From Autumnicola psychrophila (GTDB lineage: Bacteria > Bacteroidota > Bacteroidia > Flavobacteriales > Flavobacteriaceae), in NCBI RefSeq assembly GCF_031846645.1, contig NZ_JAVRHN010000002.1, positions 124,001 to 188,000 of the forward strand: a stretch of 64,000 nucleotides of DNA, given 5' to 3'. The notes under the pieces were generated by a model. That model worked only from the letters and a program-made list of their open reading frames with translations, had not been told where the DNA came from and searched no databases. Position 1 is the first letter of the stretch, and the number at the start of each line of letters is the position of its first letter. Position numbers and translations under genes: made by a program. Of the stretch, positions 42,976-51,866 are shown piece by piece.

Positions 42976-45525
42976 TTAAAAGTTTATTTTCATTCCTACA
43001 GTATATGTACGTCCAAACCCGTACCATACAGATGCAGTTTCTGCATTAGAATCTGAACCGTCAAAACCAAAACTCACATATTCTGTACCCAGAATATTAT
43101 TCACGTTACTGTTTAAAATAGCTTCAAATCCTCCAAATTCAAATTTATGGGTAAGACCTACATCAAGTAAACCATAAGATGGAATTTCCCATGGGCTGTA
43201 ATCTGCTCCAGAACTAACCCCAAGTATATCAAATTGACTGTACAACTCGTCTACATAGGTCCAGTTTGCACGAATTGTTGTTCCAGGAAGTGGTTCATAA
43301 TCACCACCAAGTGCGAAGGTGTTTTGGGCACTACCCCCTACTGGAATATCTTGAAGAAAAAGATCAATACCTTCGTCTAAAACAGGATTTTGTTCTTCAT
43401 CAAAAATCATTACATCCTCAACATTACTATCCCATTTCCAATCTCCAATAGAAGCCATACCATTAATAGTAAGATTATCTAAAGGCTTATAACTAAAATC
43501 AAATTCAATACCCTGGTGCAACGCATTTACCCCAAGTATATTAGCAAAATAGGATTCTCCTGTTTCATCGTCAAAGAAAGATTGCGTGAAAGGCTTATCC
43601 TGCCAATGCGTTCTATAGACGTTCAAATTTGCCCTTAACTTTGAACTTCTGATCCCATAGCCCACTTCTGCACTAAAAATCTTTTGATTTTCAGCATCTT
43701 CATTAATATCATTTTCGAAATTCTGAAAAACCTGGTCAAAGAAAGGCGCCCTTTCAAAATAACCAATATTGGCAAACACATTATGATTATCATTAAGGTT
43801 ATAATTTGCACCCCCTTTTATACTTGAAGCGAAGAAGCTAATCCAGTCTGTTTTCTGCTCGGGATCAGAATCAAGATAATTAAAATAATCTATCCTCTTA
43901 TAGGATGTGTTAGAGGCGGCAAGAGATATAAATGCAGACAGATCATTCTTAGAATATTCTGCCTGAAGGAATCCACCTTCCCAATGTACTAAACCGTCGT
44001 TATTATAGTTAATTTTATCACCAACTCTTGCTACGTTTATTAGGTTATTCTCATTACTGCCTTCATCTAACCAATAAGTACCACCTAAAAGGTCTCGTAC
44101 TTCCTGAAAATGTCTTCCTTCGTAATACCTCAGATCAATTCCGGCAAGCAAATCAATATCTTCATTTAGTTCTGTAGTTAAAGTTGATAGGGCGCCATAC
44201 CAGCTATGGTCGTTTCTGGAATCGTATAGAATGGTTTCAGAACCAAGTGCTCCGTTTTCAATATTATCTGCTACTACAAGGTCTAAATTTAATGGCTGTA
44301 AATATCCATTTCTATAAGGAGAATCTATACTTCTTAAGTTGGCTTCACCTTCGTAACCACCACCTCCACCTGTACCAAAAGAGGCATAAAGTGCTGTAGA
44401 CAATTCCATTTTATCAGAAATATCCCAATAATGGTTTAAAGACATTTGAGGTTTGTGATAGAAGTTATCCTGTACATGTTTTACTTCACCATTTAAATAA
44501 CCCCAGTCACCATTAAATTTAATACCCCTTTCGCTTGCGCGAAAAGTTTGTATTAAATGCGAAGTTTCTCTTTGACCGTGTCTTTGCGGTGCCCCAAAAG
44601 CTGTAAAAGAAAGCTCATGGTCTTCATTAAATTTCTTTGCAAGGTTTACAAAATAAGAATAACCCTCAAACTCAGTTCCATCTACAAATCCATTACCTGT
44701 GGTTTTAGAAAGAGAAACTGTAGCCGCAAAACCATTATCTAATAATCCGGTAGAAACTGTTCCTCCATACTTCTGGTAGCCGTCATTACCTGTAGTTGCA
44801 AATATACTTCCACCTTCTTCAGCATCTGTAGACTTGGTAACTATGTTTATTGTTCCTCCTATAGATGGCACAGCTACTTTAGAAGCTCCAAGACCTCTTT
44901 GTACCTGCATTGTTTGGGTAACATCAGAAAGTCCTGCCCAGTTACTCCAGTAAACGTTTCCATTCTCCATGTCGTTTACTGGAACTCCATTAATCATTAC
45001 CGCAACGTTTTCATCATCAAAACCTCTTATTCGAACTTCGGCATCTCCATATCCTCCTCCTTGTTTATGAACGTATATACTGGGAGTAGACTGAAGAATT
45101 TCAGGAAATTCTTTATTACTTAATCTTAATTCTATTTCCTCAGATTTAATCGTTGAAACCGCTACAGGTGTTTTCCTGTCTATTGCCAAAGAAAAACTTG
45201 TAATTACAATTTCTTCCAGAGCCCCGGCATCAGCATTTAGCACTATACCACCAAGATCCTGAGACCCGTTGGTAAGATCAAAATCCAAAGTTTTTGTGGT
45301 ATAGCCTACGAAGCTAATTTTTATTTGTCCCGAATCTGAATTTACTCTCAGGGAGAAGTTACCATCAAAATCTGTTGTAGTTCCATTGTTTGTTCCCTCA
45401 ACCATTACAGTTGCGCCCGGCAGGGGACCATCCATTTCGGAATCTATTACCGTTCCGGTAACAGTTCCTTGAGCAAAAATTGTAGCAGATGTTAGACACA
45501 ACGCTAATGCTAGTAATTTCCTCAT
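42976..45525 (-). CDS. TonB-dependent receptor B (paired with repeat lipoprotein)
   Basis: 849 residues from ATG 45525 (MRKLLALALCL); an in-frame ATG 36 nt upstream would precede the signal peptide. The signal ends near IFAQ. A carboxypeptidase-regulatory-like domain (TVTGTVIDSEMDGPLPGATV) follows at about 19-100, then the plug with RIRGFDDENVAVMINGVPVN and WSNWAGLSDV, and the barrel ends at TYTVGMKINF. It is homologous to receptor A over plug and early barrel. The gap to the lipoprotein gene is 10 nt. Substrate unknown; nuclease neighbours suggest nucleic-acid fragments. Confidence 0.92.
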   Translation of the reverse strand: MRKLLALALCLTSATIFAQGTVTGTVIDSEMDGPLPGATVMVEGTNNGTTTDFDGNFSLRVNSDSGQIKISFVGYTTKTLDFDLTNGSQDLGGIVLNADAGALEEIVITSFSLAIDRKTPVAVSTIKSEEIELRLSNKEFPEILQSTPSIYVHKQGGGYGDAEVRIRGFDDENVAVMINGVPVNDMENGNVYWSNWAGLSDVTQTMQVQRGLGASKVAVPSIGGTINIVTKSTDAEEGGSIFATTGNDGYQKYGGTVSTGLLDNGFAATVSLSKTTGNGFVDGTEFEGYSYFVNLAKKFNEDHELSFTAFGAPQRHGQRETSHLIQTFRASERGIKFNGDWGYLNGEVKHVQDNFYHKPQMSLNHYWDISDKMELSTALYASFGTGGGGGYEGEANLRSIDSPYRNGYLQPLNLDLVVADNIENGALGSETILYDSRNDHSWYGALSTLTTELNEDIDLLAGIDLRYYEGRHFQEVRDLLGGTYWLDEGSNENNLINVARVGDKINYNNDGLVHWEGGFLQAEYSKNDLSAFISLAASNTSYKRIDYFNYLDSDPEQKTDWISFFASSIKGGANYNLNDNHNVFANIGYFERAPFFDQVFQNFENDINEDAENQKIFSAEVGYGIRSSKLRANLNVYRTHWQDKPFTQSFFDDETGESYFANILGVNALHQGIEFDFSYKPLDNLTINGMASIGDWKWDSNVEDVMIFDEEQNPVLDEGIDLFLQDIPVGGSAQNTFALGGDYEPLPGTTIRANWTYVDELYSQFDILGVSSGADYSPWEIPSYGLLDVGLTHKFEFGGFEAILNSNVNNILGTEYVSFGFDGSDSNAETASVWYGFGRTYTVGMKINF

Positions 45526-45603
45526 TTTTTCGCTTTGTTTGTTTTGAGTTAAAAAATTCACGGCAAAAGAAGCTAAAACCTAAAGACTATACTTTATCCA
45601 AAT

Positions 45604-45645
45604 GTTAAGGTTCTTAACTTTAACATCAACCGCGGTGCAAAACTA
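45604..45645 (-). promoter_or_regulatory. Receptor B promoter box and leader inverted repeat
   Basis: The reverse complement of 45638-45645 is TAGTTTTG, a perfect -7 box; at 20 nt upstream there is TTT instead of TTG. Inside the predicted leader GTTAAG-GTT-CTTAAC (45604-45618) is a perfect 6-bp inverted repeat that could be an operator or a hairpin. The leader of about 110 nt is long enough for regulation. Confidence 0.6.
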
Positions 45646-45705
45646 CTGCTATTTTTTAATTCTCTAAAGTATTGTTACTTACAGGATCTAAACAAAGCGA
45701 AAGAA

Positions 45706-47337
45706 TTATTTTAAAAAGAATTTTAACAGGTTTTTAGTAGAAGAATCATGATTTTCAACGGAATTATTTTCTATTTCCGCAAGAATTTTTGAAGCTAATT
45801 GCTTACCTAATTCCACACCCCATTGATCATAACTGAAAATATTCCAGATTACACCCTGAACAAATATTTTATGCTCATACATAGCCACTAATTTCCCCAG
45901 GCTTTCTGGTGTAAGTTTTTCAATTAAGATTGAATTCGTAGGCTTATTACCATTAAAAACTTTAAAAGGCAACAGTGTCTCTATAGCGTCTGCACTCATC
46001 GATTTCTTTTCCAGTTCTGAGCGTACTTCCTCTTCAGGCTTTCCCTGAAGCAAGGCTTCTGTCTGCGCAAAATAATTGGCCATCAACTTATCATGATGGT
46101 CTTTATCCTGGAAAAGAGAATGTTTAAAACCTATGAAATCTGCAGGAATAAGTTTTGTGCCCTGGTGGATTAGCTGAAAAAAGGCATGCTGGGAATTTGT
46201 TCCTGGTTCCCCCCAGATTATTGTTCCAGTCTGGTAATCTACTTTATCTCCGTTTCTATCTACACTCTTACCATTGCTTTCCATGATTGCTTGTTGCAGG
46301 TAAGCTGGCAGCCTGTGGAGGTACTGTGAATATGGAATTACAGCCTCACTTTCGGCTTTAAAAAAGTTGTTATACCACATACTTATTAACGCAAGCTGAA
46401 CGGGAATATTTTCATTAAAATCTGTATCCTTAAAATGCGTGTCCATCTTCTGAGCACCTTTTAGTAAAGCTTCAAAGTTTGAGTATCCCACAGCAAGACT
46501 AATAGAGAGACCAACAGCACTCCAAAGTGAGAACCTGCCACCAACCCAGTCCCACATCGGGAAAATATTTTCTGAAGCAATACCAAACTCCTTAACCTTC
46601 TCCACATTACTGGAAACGGCAACAAAATGTTTTGAGACAGCCTCTTCCGGAGCTGTTTTGTTAAACCAACTTCTAATAGTAATTGAATTGGATAAAGTCT
46701 CCTGGGTGGTAAAAGATTTGGAAACAATTATAAACAGGGTCGTCTCAGGGTTTAAATCCTGAATTGCCTGATGTACATGGTCTCCATCTACGTTAGAAAC
46801 ATAATGCACCTTTAAATGGTTCTGATAATATTGAAGTGATTCTGTTACCATCACGGGCCCCAGATCTGATCCTCCAATCCCGATATTCACAATATCTGTG
46901 AATTTTTTACCCGTATATCCTTTTCGGCTACCTTCAATAACCTCATCTGAAAAAGCTTTTATTTTTGCTTTTACTTCCTGAACCTCAGGAAGAACGTTTT
47001 CTCCCTCTACAGTAACATTTTCATCTTCTTTAGCTCTTAAAGCTGTGTGTAATACAGGACGACCTTCTGTCTTGTTAATAACTTCACCTCCAAAATAAGA
47101 GCTGATCGCTTCTTCCAGTTTACATTCTCTGGCTAACTCAAGAAGAAGACTTCTCGTCTCATCGGTAATTCTGTTTTTACTATAATCCAAATAAAAATCC
47201 TCCCAGTGAATACTGAAGTCCGCTCCGCGATTTTCATCTTCTTCGAAAAGATCCTTCATCTGAAGTTTTCCAATTTCTTTAAAGTGCTCTCCGAGTTTTC
47301 TCCAGCTATCAGTCTGTGTAGGATTTATATTTTTCAT
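45706..47337 (-). CDS. pgi: Glucose-6-phosphate isomerase
   Basis: 543 residues. It interconverts glucose-6-phosphate and fructose-6-phosphate. Signatures are VNIGIGGSDLGPVMV, FIIVSKSFTTQETLSNS, WVGGRFSLWSAVGLS and the catalytic-region sequences MESNGKSVDRNG and GEPGTNSQHAFFQLIHQGT. It follows the M23 peptidase gene by 25 nt and is the last of the run DUF3108-tdo-M23-pgi. Length is normal. Confidence 0.98.
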   Translation of the reverse strand: MKNINPTQTDSWRKLGEHFKEIGKLQMKDLFEEDENRGADFSIHWEDFYLDYSKNRITDETRSLLLELARECKLEEAISSYFGGEVINKTEGRPVLHTALRAKEDENVTVEGENVLPEVQEVKAKIKAFSDEVIEGSRKGYTGKKFTDIVNIGIGGSDLGPVMVTESLQYYQNHLKVHYVSNVDGDHVHQAIQDLNPETTLFIIVSKSFTTQETLSNSITIRSWFNKTAPEEAVSKHFVAVSSNVEKVKEFGIASENIFPMWDWVGGRFSLWSAVGLSISLAVGYSNFEALLKGAQKMDTHFKDTDFNENIPVQLALISMWYNNFFKAESEAVIPYSQYLHRLPAYLQQAIMESNGKSVDRNGDKVDYQTGTIIWGEPGTNSQHAFFQLIHQGTKLIPADFIGFKHSLFQDKDHHDKLMANYFAQTEALLQGKPEEEVRSELEKKSMSADAIETLLPFKVFNGNKPTNSILIEKLTPESLGKLVAMYEHKIFVQGVIWNIFSYDQWGVELGKQLASKILAEIENNSVENHDSSTKNLLKFFLK

Positions 47338-47362
47338 CGCAATATTTTTAGTTTAACTATTC

Positions 47363-48598
47363 TCAAATGTTCTTGTAAGGAATTTGATCCAACTGTTCCT
47401 TAAGAGGTTTAATATACGCATAATACTCATCTTTATGAGCATCTTCTATATGTTTAGCTGTTGGTAGGTTTTGGCGGTAAGGATCAACCTGCTTTCCATT
47501 TACCCAAAATCGATAACAAACATGAGGCCCTGTTGCGAGACCGGTGCTACCTACAAATCCAATCACATCACCCTGCTTAACAGCCTGTCCATTTCTCACA
47601 TTTCTTTTAGTCATGTGCAGGTATTGAGTAGTATATTTATTATTGTGCCTTATTTTTACATAGTTTCCGTTTCCTGAGGTATAACTTGCGGCAATAACGG
47701 TACCATCTGCTGTACTAACAATGGGTGTACCATGAGCTGCAGCATAATCTGTCCCCAAATGTGCTTTCCAGCGCTTCTGCACAGGATGATACCTTCTTTT
47801 GCTGTAGCGGGAAGAAATTCTACTATAGTCAAGGGGCGCCTTTAAGAAAAAGCTCTGTAAAGCTTTTGCCTCATCATCATAGTAACTGGATTTATTAGTA
47901 ATACTGTCGGTTTCATATTCAAATGCATAAAATGGCTTATCTGAATGCTTGAAAACTGCCGCTTCCACTCTATCTACTCCAGCAAAAATAGTATCATCTA
48001 TGTACTTTTCATGATAGACCATTTTAAACTGATCACCCTTCTGAAGTCTGAAGAAGTCAATACTCCACTGATAGATATTAGATAGCTCATACACCAGGAG
48101 ATTACTTAATCCCTGGTCCTGCATTGCTTCAGAAAGCGAAGATGTGATTACGCCGGAAACTTCCCTTTTCTTCACAGAAACTGGTCGTTGTTTTTTATAG
48201 GCTTTGATTTCATCTCCAATCCCCACCACAGTAAAATCAATTTTATTTTCTTCATAAATAAAAAATTGAGGTGTTTGTGCAGAGTCTTTAGCCTTAAGGA
48301 TCATATACTTTTTTCCGGCAACTATTCTTGCGGGGTTAAAGGTATCGTTTACTTTTTCTGAAATTTCATAAACTTTTGCAAGGCTCACACCCTGCTCACC
48401 CATAATATTCCCAAAACTATCACCAGGCCGGATAGTATCTTCTACTACTTCATAATCATTTAAAACAAATCCATACTTTTTGACTTGCGGAGGAGTCTTT
48501 AAAACTGCTACCTCTTTTTGCTTTTCTTCTACAACATTATCATCATTACAAGCTAAAAATGCAAAAATGATAAGAATCAGGGTGCTTAATTTTTTCAA
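47363..48598 (-). CDS. M23 family metallopeptidase lipoprotein (murein endopeptidase type)
   Basis: 411 residues. The lipobox FLAC (Cys17) gives a lipoprotein. A long N-terminal region (about 40-260) contains a LysM/OapA-like part, DSFGNIMGEQGVSL. The C-terminal peptidase M23 domain has the zinc ligands HLGTDYAAAHGTP (His, Asp) and GPHVCYRFWVNG (His), with SGNGNYVKIRHNN between. Such enzymes cut peptidoglycan cross-links; the degree of activity of this one is not shown. Its stop is 1 nt from the tdo start region, within one operon. Confidence 0.92.
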   Translation of the reverse strand: MKKLSTLILIIFAFLACNDDNVVEEKQKEVAVLKTPPQVKKYGFVLNDYEVVEDTIRPGDSFGNIMGEQGVSLAKVYEISEKVNDTFNPARIVAGKKYMILKAKDSAQTPQFFIYEENKIDFTVVGIGDEIKAYKKQRPVSVKKREVSGVITSSLSEAMQDQGLSNLLVYELSNIYQWSIDFFRLQKGDQFKMVYHEKYIDDTIFAGVDRVEAAVFKHSDKPFYAFEYETDSITNKSSYYDDEAKALQSFFLKAPLDYSRISSRYSKRRYHPVQKRWKAHLGTDYAAAHGTPIVSTADGTVIAASYTSGNGNYVKIRHNNKYTTQYLHMTKRNVRNGQAVKQGDVIGFVGSTGLATGPHVCYRFWVNGKQVDPYRQNLPTAKHIEDAHKDEYYAYIKPLKEQLDQIPYKNI

Positions 48599-48599
48599 T

Positions 48600-49568
48600 T
48601 TAATTATTTCGGTTTTCGCTGTTAAACATGTGGTTTACCCATTGTTTGCCCCAGTCGTTAAATTCCTCTTCACTCCACAGATTAGGGAAAAAAGATATCT
48701 TTTGAAAGCCCGGTGGCAGAAACTTTTTCCAGTTTGTACCTCCCGTAGCAGCAATCGTTTCCTTATCTCTACTAAGGTAACGATGTGCGGCGCCCATATG
48801 CATAAGCAGCCAATTAATATTCACATTTACATCAAATTCTTTCATAGCCTGAATAAGTTTTTTATCCTGCTTTTCTTCTGGCTCAAGTTGTTCGTACTTG
48901 TGAAACATCGTAGAGTTTTTAACTTCTTTTGCAATTCTCAAGAAACGGGGCGTGTATCTCTTTTCGAACTGCTTAAGGGTTAAAGTCTTTTCTCCTGTCT
49001 TTAAATCTATCCCTCCTCTTTTCCAGTAAACCTGTTCATATAATTCCTCAATAGAATTTTCCTGAGAGAAATTTTTTCTGTTACCATGAAGAACAATATG
49101 TTCAAGAGGAGTAGCGTAAAGTTCAATCATTCTAAATTGAGCAGATTGGAATCCGCTTGCCGGCAGTAAGGCCATCCGGAATTTCAAAAACTGTTCTCTC
49201 TCCATTCCCTTTATCATCACATCAAAAGAATCTATAAGAATCCGGAAGTACCGATTTAGTCGTGATAGTTTTTCAATAAAAAAAGAAGCCGTAAGGCTTT
49301 CGTTTTCAATAATCTGCTTTTGCTCATGTATAATGAGCTTAAAGTATAATTCCGTAATTTGATGGTAGGTAATAAAAATTGTTTCGTCCGGAAAATGGGT
49401 GTTTGTCTTTTGCAGGCTTAACAAGGTATCCAGACTCACATAATCCCAATAAGACAAGTATCGGTCATAGAGCAATCCATCCAAATAGGATCCCATATCC
49501 TGCCCGGAATTTTTAAACTTTTCCTGAAGTTTAGAAATACGATCAGCTATTTCCGGTTTTATTTCCAT
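48600..49568 (-). CDS. kynA: Tryptophan 2,3-dioxygenase
   Basis: 322 residues, all-helical heme enzyme that opens the indole ring of tryptophan to N-formylkynurenine. Matching sequences are YWDYVSLDTLLSLQ near the N-terminus, FITYHQITELYFKLIIHE, SFDVMIKGMEREQFLKFR and the late LMHMGAAHRYLSRDKETIAATGGTNWKKFL. It lies between DUF3108 and the M23 gene with gaps of 1-2 nt. No kynurenine pathway enzyme is in the window. Confidence 0.96.
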   Translation of the reverse strand: MEIKPEIADRISKLQEKFKNSGQDMGSYLDGLLYDRYLSYWDYVSLDTLLSLQKTNTHFPDETIFITYHQITELYFKLIIHEQKQIIENESLTASFFIEKLSRLNRYFRILIDSFDVMIKGMEREQFLKFRMALLPASGFQSAQFRMIELYATPLEHIVLHGNRKNFSQENSIEELYEQVYWKRGGIDLKTGEKTLTLKQFEKRYTPRFLRIAKEVKNSTMFHKYEQLEPEEKQDKKLIQAMKEFDVNVNINWLLMHMGAAHRYLSRDKETIAATGGTNWKKFLPPGFQKISFFPNLWSEEEFNDWGKQWVNHMFNSENRNN

Positions 49569-49570
49569 CT

Positions 49571-50350
49571 TTAATCCATAATTATCCTAAACGGATTCCT
49601 TAGCCCTTTATAAGCATCCAAATCTGCATCCAATGACCCAACGGCAAGATCTGCTTCTATCCTCACTGGTATTTTATTTTCATCATCGGTGACCCAAAAA
49701 GTAAGACTTTCCTTCTCTTTAAATACCCTACCCGCCATTACAAAGGGACGAAATTTAAGAGTGGCTACTTTTCCAAATTTTGTTTTGATAACCTCACGTC
49801 CAAGGAATTGTAATTTGAAATCCATATTTTCATCGTCGATAAAAAGGTTCAGATTCAATTCCTCTCCAGGTGTTAAACCGTCGCTGCTGATTTCGTTGCG
49901 AATATAATAAAATGCAGATAACATATCATGCACATTTTCTTTTGTAGTGTAAGTCTTGTTGGTATTATATTTTTTATTGTAGACCAGCGCCTGATTATCC
50001 TTATGATTAAAATGAACCTCAAGATCTTTAGTATGTCCTCCTTCGTTAATTTTCCTGATGAACCTGTATGGCTTCCCATCTTTTTTATCTATAAATGTTT
50101 GATAATTGTCATCTACCTTAAAAAACCAGCTTAAAGGCGCTGTTGATTTTCCTATACCTTCAATGTGATAGACTGGTGTGCCGTTTACCATCGTTTCATC
50201 TACCTCGAGTGTAGCAAAACTAGCAGTAAACATGCCATAATGAATGCGAAATTTAAGCCATTCACCCTTCTGAAATGCCTCTTGAGAAATCCCCTTGGAG
50301 GGTAGCATACCAAAAAAAGAGAGGATAGTAATCGCAAAAAATTTTTTCAT
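49571..50350 (-). CDS. DUF3108 family secreted protein
   Basis: 259 residues from ATG 50350 (MKKFFAITIL); a longer frame lacks a credible signal. After the signal peptide (to about SKGISQ) the sequence is beta-rich with the DUF3108 features FQKGEWLKFRIHYGMFTASFATLEVDE and SLTFWVTDDENKIPVRIEADLAVGS. These periplasmic proteins are of unknown function. It is the first gene of the run leading to kynA, M23 peptidase and pgi. Confidence 0.88.
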   Translation of the reverse strand: MKKFFAITILSFFGMLPSKGISQEAFQKGEWLKFRIHYGMFTASFATLEVDETMVNGTPVYHIEGIGKSTAPLSWFFKVDDNYQTFIDKKDGKPYRFIRKINEGGHTKDLEVHFNHKDNQALVYNKKYNTNKTYTTKENVHDMLSAFYYIRNEISSDGLTPGEELNLNLFIDDENMDFKLQFLGREVIKTKFGKVATLKFRPFVMAGRVFKEKESLTFWVTDDENKIPVRIEADLAVGSLDADLDAYKGLRNPFRIIMD

Positions 50351-50647
50351 AATAAAATTTGTTATAATTCCGTAGCTCCGGCGCAATTTGTAAGATTACT
50401 TAAACATATTTACAATTACTATTCCAAATGTATTAAAACAGAAAGCCCCGTCAAACTATGCCGGGGCTTTTTGTCTTTTAACCAACTAACTAAATTATGA
50501 AAACACTCCTAAAAATTACTTCAGGAAGTGAGCGCAAAATTCCTGATGTTTTCCAGTTAAAACAACGGCTAAATAAAATTTAACCAAAAGGATTATTTCT
50601 TTTTAAAGAACAGGTCCTTATCTTTTTAGATAAGCAATATTTTATAC
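50351..50647. other. 297-bp spacer between hppD and the DUF3108 gene
   Basis: It holds the hppD-side hairpin at 50442-50474, the DUF3108 promoter region and a 28-codon open frame (50497-50583, plus) that I do not call as a gene. The tail of hppD lies at its right edge. Confidence 0.5.
50442..50474. terminator. GC-rich hairpin between hppD and the DUF3108 gene
   Basis: AAAGCCCCG (50442-50450) and CGGGGCTTT (50462-50470) form a 9-bp stem with an 11-nt loop; T-runs follow on the plus side and A-rich sequence precedes. On the minus strand it can end the hmgA-hppD transcript. Confidence 0.85.
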
Positions 50648-51790
50648 TTAGTTAAGGGTACCTCGCAAATCCTGCTCCCTTTCTATAGCTTCAAAAAGAG
50701 CTTTAAAATTCCCCTTTCCAAAGGAGTTTGCTCCTTTACGCTGTATAATTTCAAAGAACATCGTAGGACGATCCAAGACAGGTTTGGTGAAAATTTGAAG
50801 CAAATAACCTTCATCATCCCTATCTACAAGCACACCTAATTCTTTAAGAGGCTCAAGTTCTTCATCAATTTTGCCTACCCTATCTAAAACCGTCTCGTAA
50901 TAGGTTTCGGGCACATGGAGAAATTCTACGCCATTGTCCCGTAACTGTGTGACTGTTTTAATGATGTTATCTGTTGCCAGTGCAATATGTTGTACTCCTG
51001 CACCATTGTAAAAGTCAATATATTCTTCAATTTGAGATTTCTTCTTTCCTTTAGCCGGCTCATTAATTGGAAACTTAATCCTGCCGTTACCATTACTCAT
51101 TACTTTGCTCATTAAAGCAGTATATTCTGTAGAAATATCTTTATCATCAAAAGAAACCATCTGAGCAAAACCCATGACTTTAGCATAAAACTCACACCAT
51201 TTGTTCATTTCATTCCAGCCAACATTTCCAACCATGTGATCTATATATTTGAGACCCGTTTCTTTAGATTTTGCCAAAGGAGAATATGCTTTGTATCCTG
51301 GCAGGAAGGAGCCGGAATAATTCTTCCGTTCTATAAAAAGATGAATGGTTTCGCCATAGGTATGAATGCCTGAAATAACAACAGATCCATATTCATCCTG
51401 CATTACATAAGGCTCCTTGTAAGATTTAGCTCCTCGTTTTGTAGTCTCTTCAAAACTTTTCCTGGCATCATCCACCCACAGCGCTATCATTTTTACACCA
51501 TCGCCATGTTTGTCTATATGTTCGTTAATTTCTCCTTTTGGCTGCAAAGGAGAAGTTAGCGCTAATTTTATTTTTCCCTGCTGAAGGACATAAGATACAC
51601 TATCCTTCTTCCCGGTTTCCAATCCCGAGTAAGCTAATGGCTGAAATCCCCACGCATGCTGATAGTAGTATGCAGACTGTTTCGCATTCCCTACATATAA
51701 TTCCACAAAGTCTGTTCCCAGGATTGGCAAGAAATCTTCTGCTTCCGGCACTTCCTTCTTTAAATTCGATGATGTTTTATCTATCGCCAT
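50648..51790 (-). CDS. hppD: 4-Hydroxyphenylpyruvate dioxygenase
   Basis: 380 residues, two VOC domains. It turns 4-hydroxyphenylpyruvate, from tyrosine, into homogentisate. Sequence marks are FVELYVGNAKQSAYYYQHAWGF at the N-terminus, IDHMVGNVGWNEMNKWCEFY, GVQHIALATDNI (His ligand) and the C-terminal FFEIIQRKGANSFGKGNFKALFEAIE with the Glu ligand. It follows hmgA by 76 nt, consistent with a two-gene tyrosine degradation unit. Confidence 0.97.
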   Translation of the reverse strand: MAIDKTSSNLKKEVPEAEDFLPILGTDFVELYVGNAKQSAYYYQHAWGFQPLAYSGLETGKKDSVSYVLQQGKIKLALTSPLQPKGEINEHIDKHGDGVKMIALWVDDARKSFEETTKRGAKSYKEPYVMQDEYGSVVISGIHTYGETIHLFIERKNYSGSFLPGYKAYSPLAKSKETGLKYIDHMVGNVGWNEMNKWCEFYAKVMGFAQMVSFDDKDISTEYTALMSKVMSNGNGRIKFPINEPAKGKKKSQIEEYIDFYNGAGVQHIALATDNIIKTVTQLRDNGVEFLHVPETYYETVLDRVGKIDEELEPLKELGVLVDRDDEGYLLQIFTKPVLDRPTMFFEIIQRKGANSFGKGNFKALFEAIEREQDLRGTLN

Positions 51791-51866
51791 TTTATTCCTT
51801 TTAAGTGATCACTTACTTCTTGAAGGTTGTATTACTGAACTGACTTCTCTCCCAAAATCCTTCAAT

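Noticed and set aside
50497..50583. 28-codon plus-strand frame after the hairpin at 50442-50474
   Set aside because: It has an ATG and a stop but only 28 codons and no hydrophobic or conserved feature. Could be a remnant; not supported.
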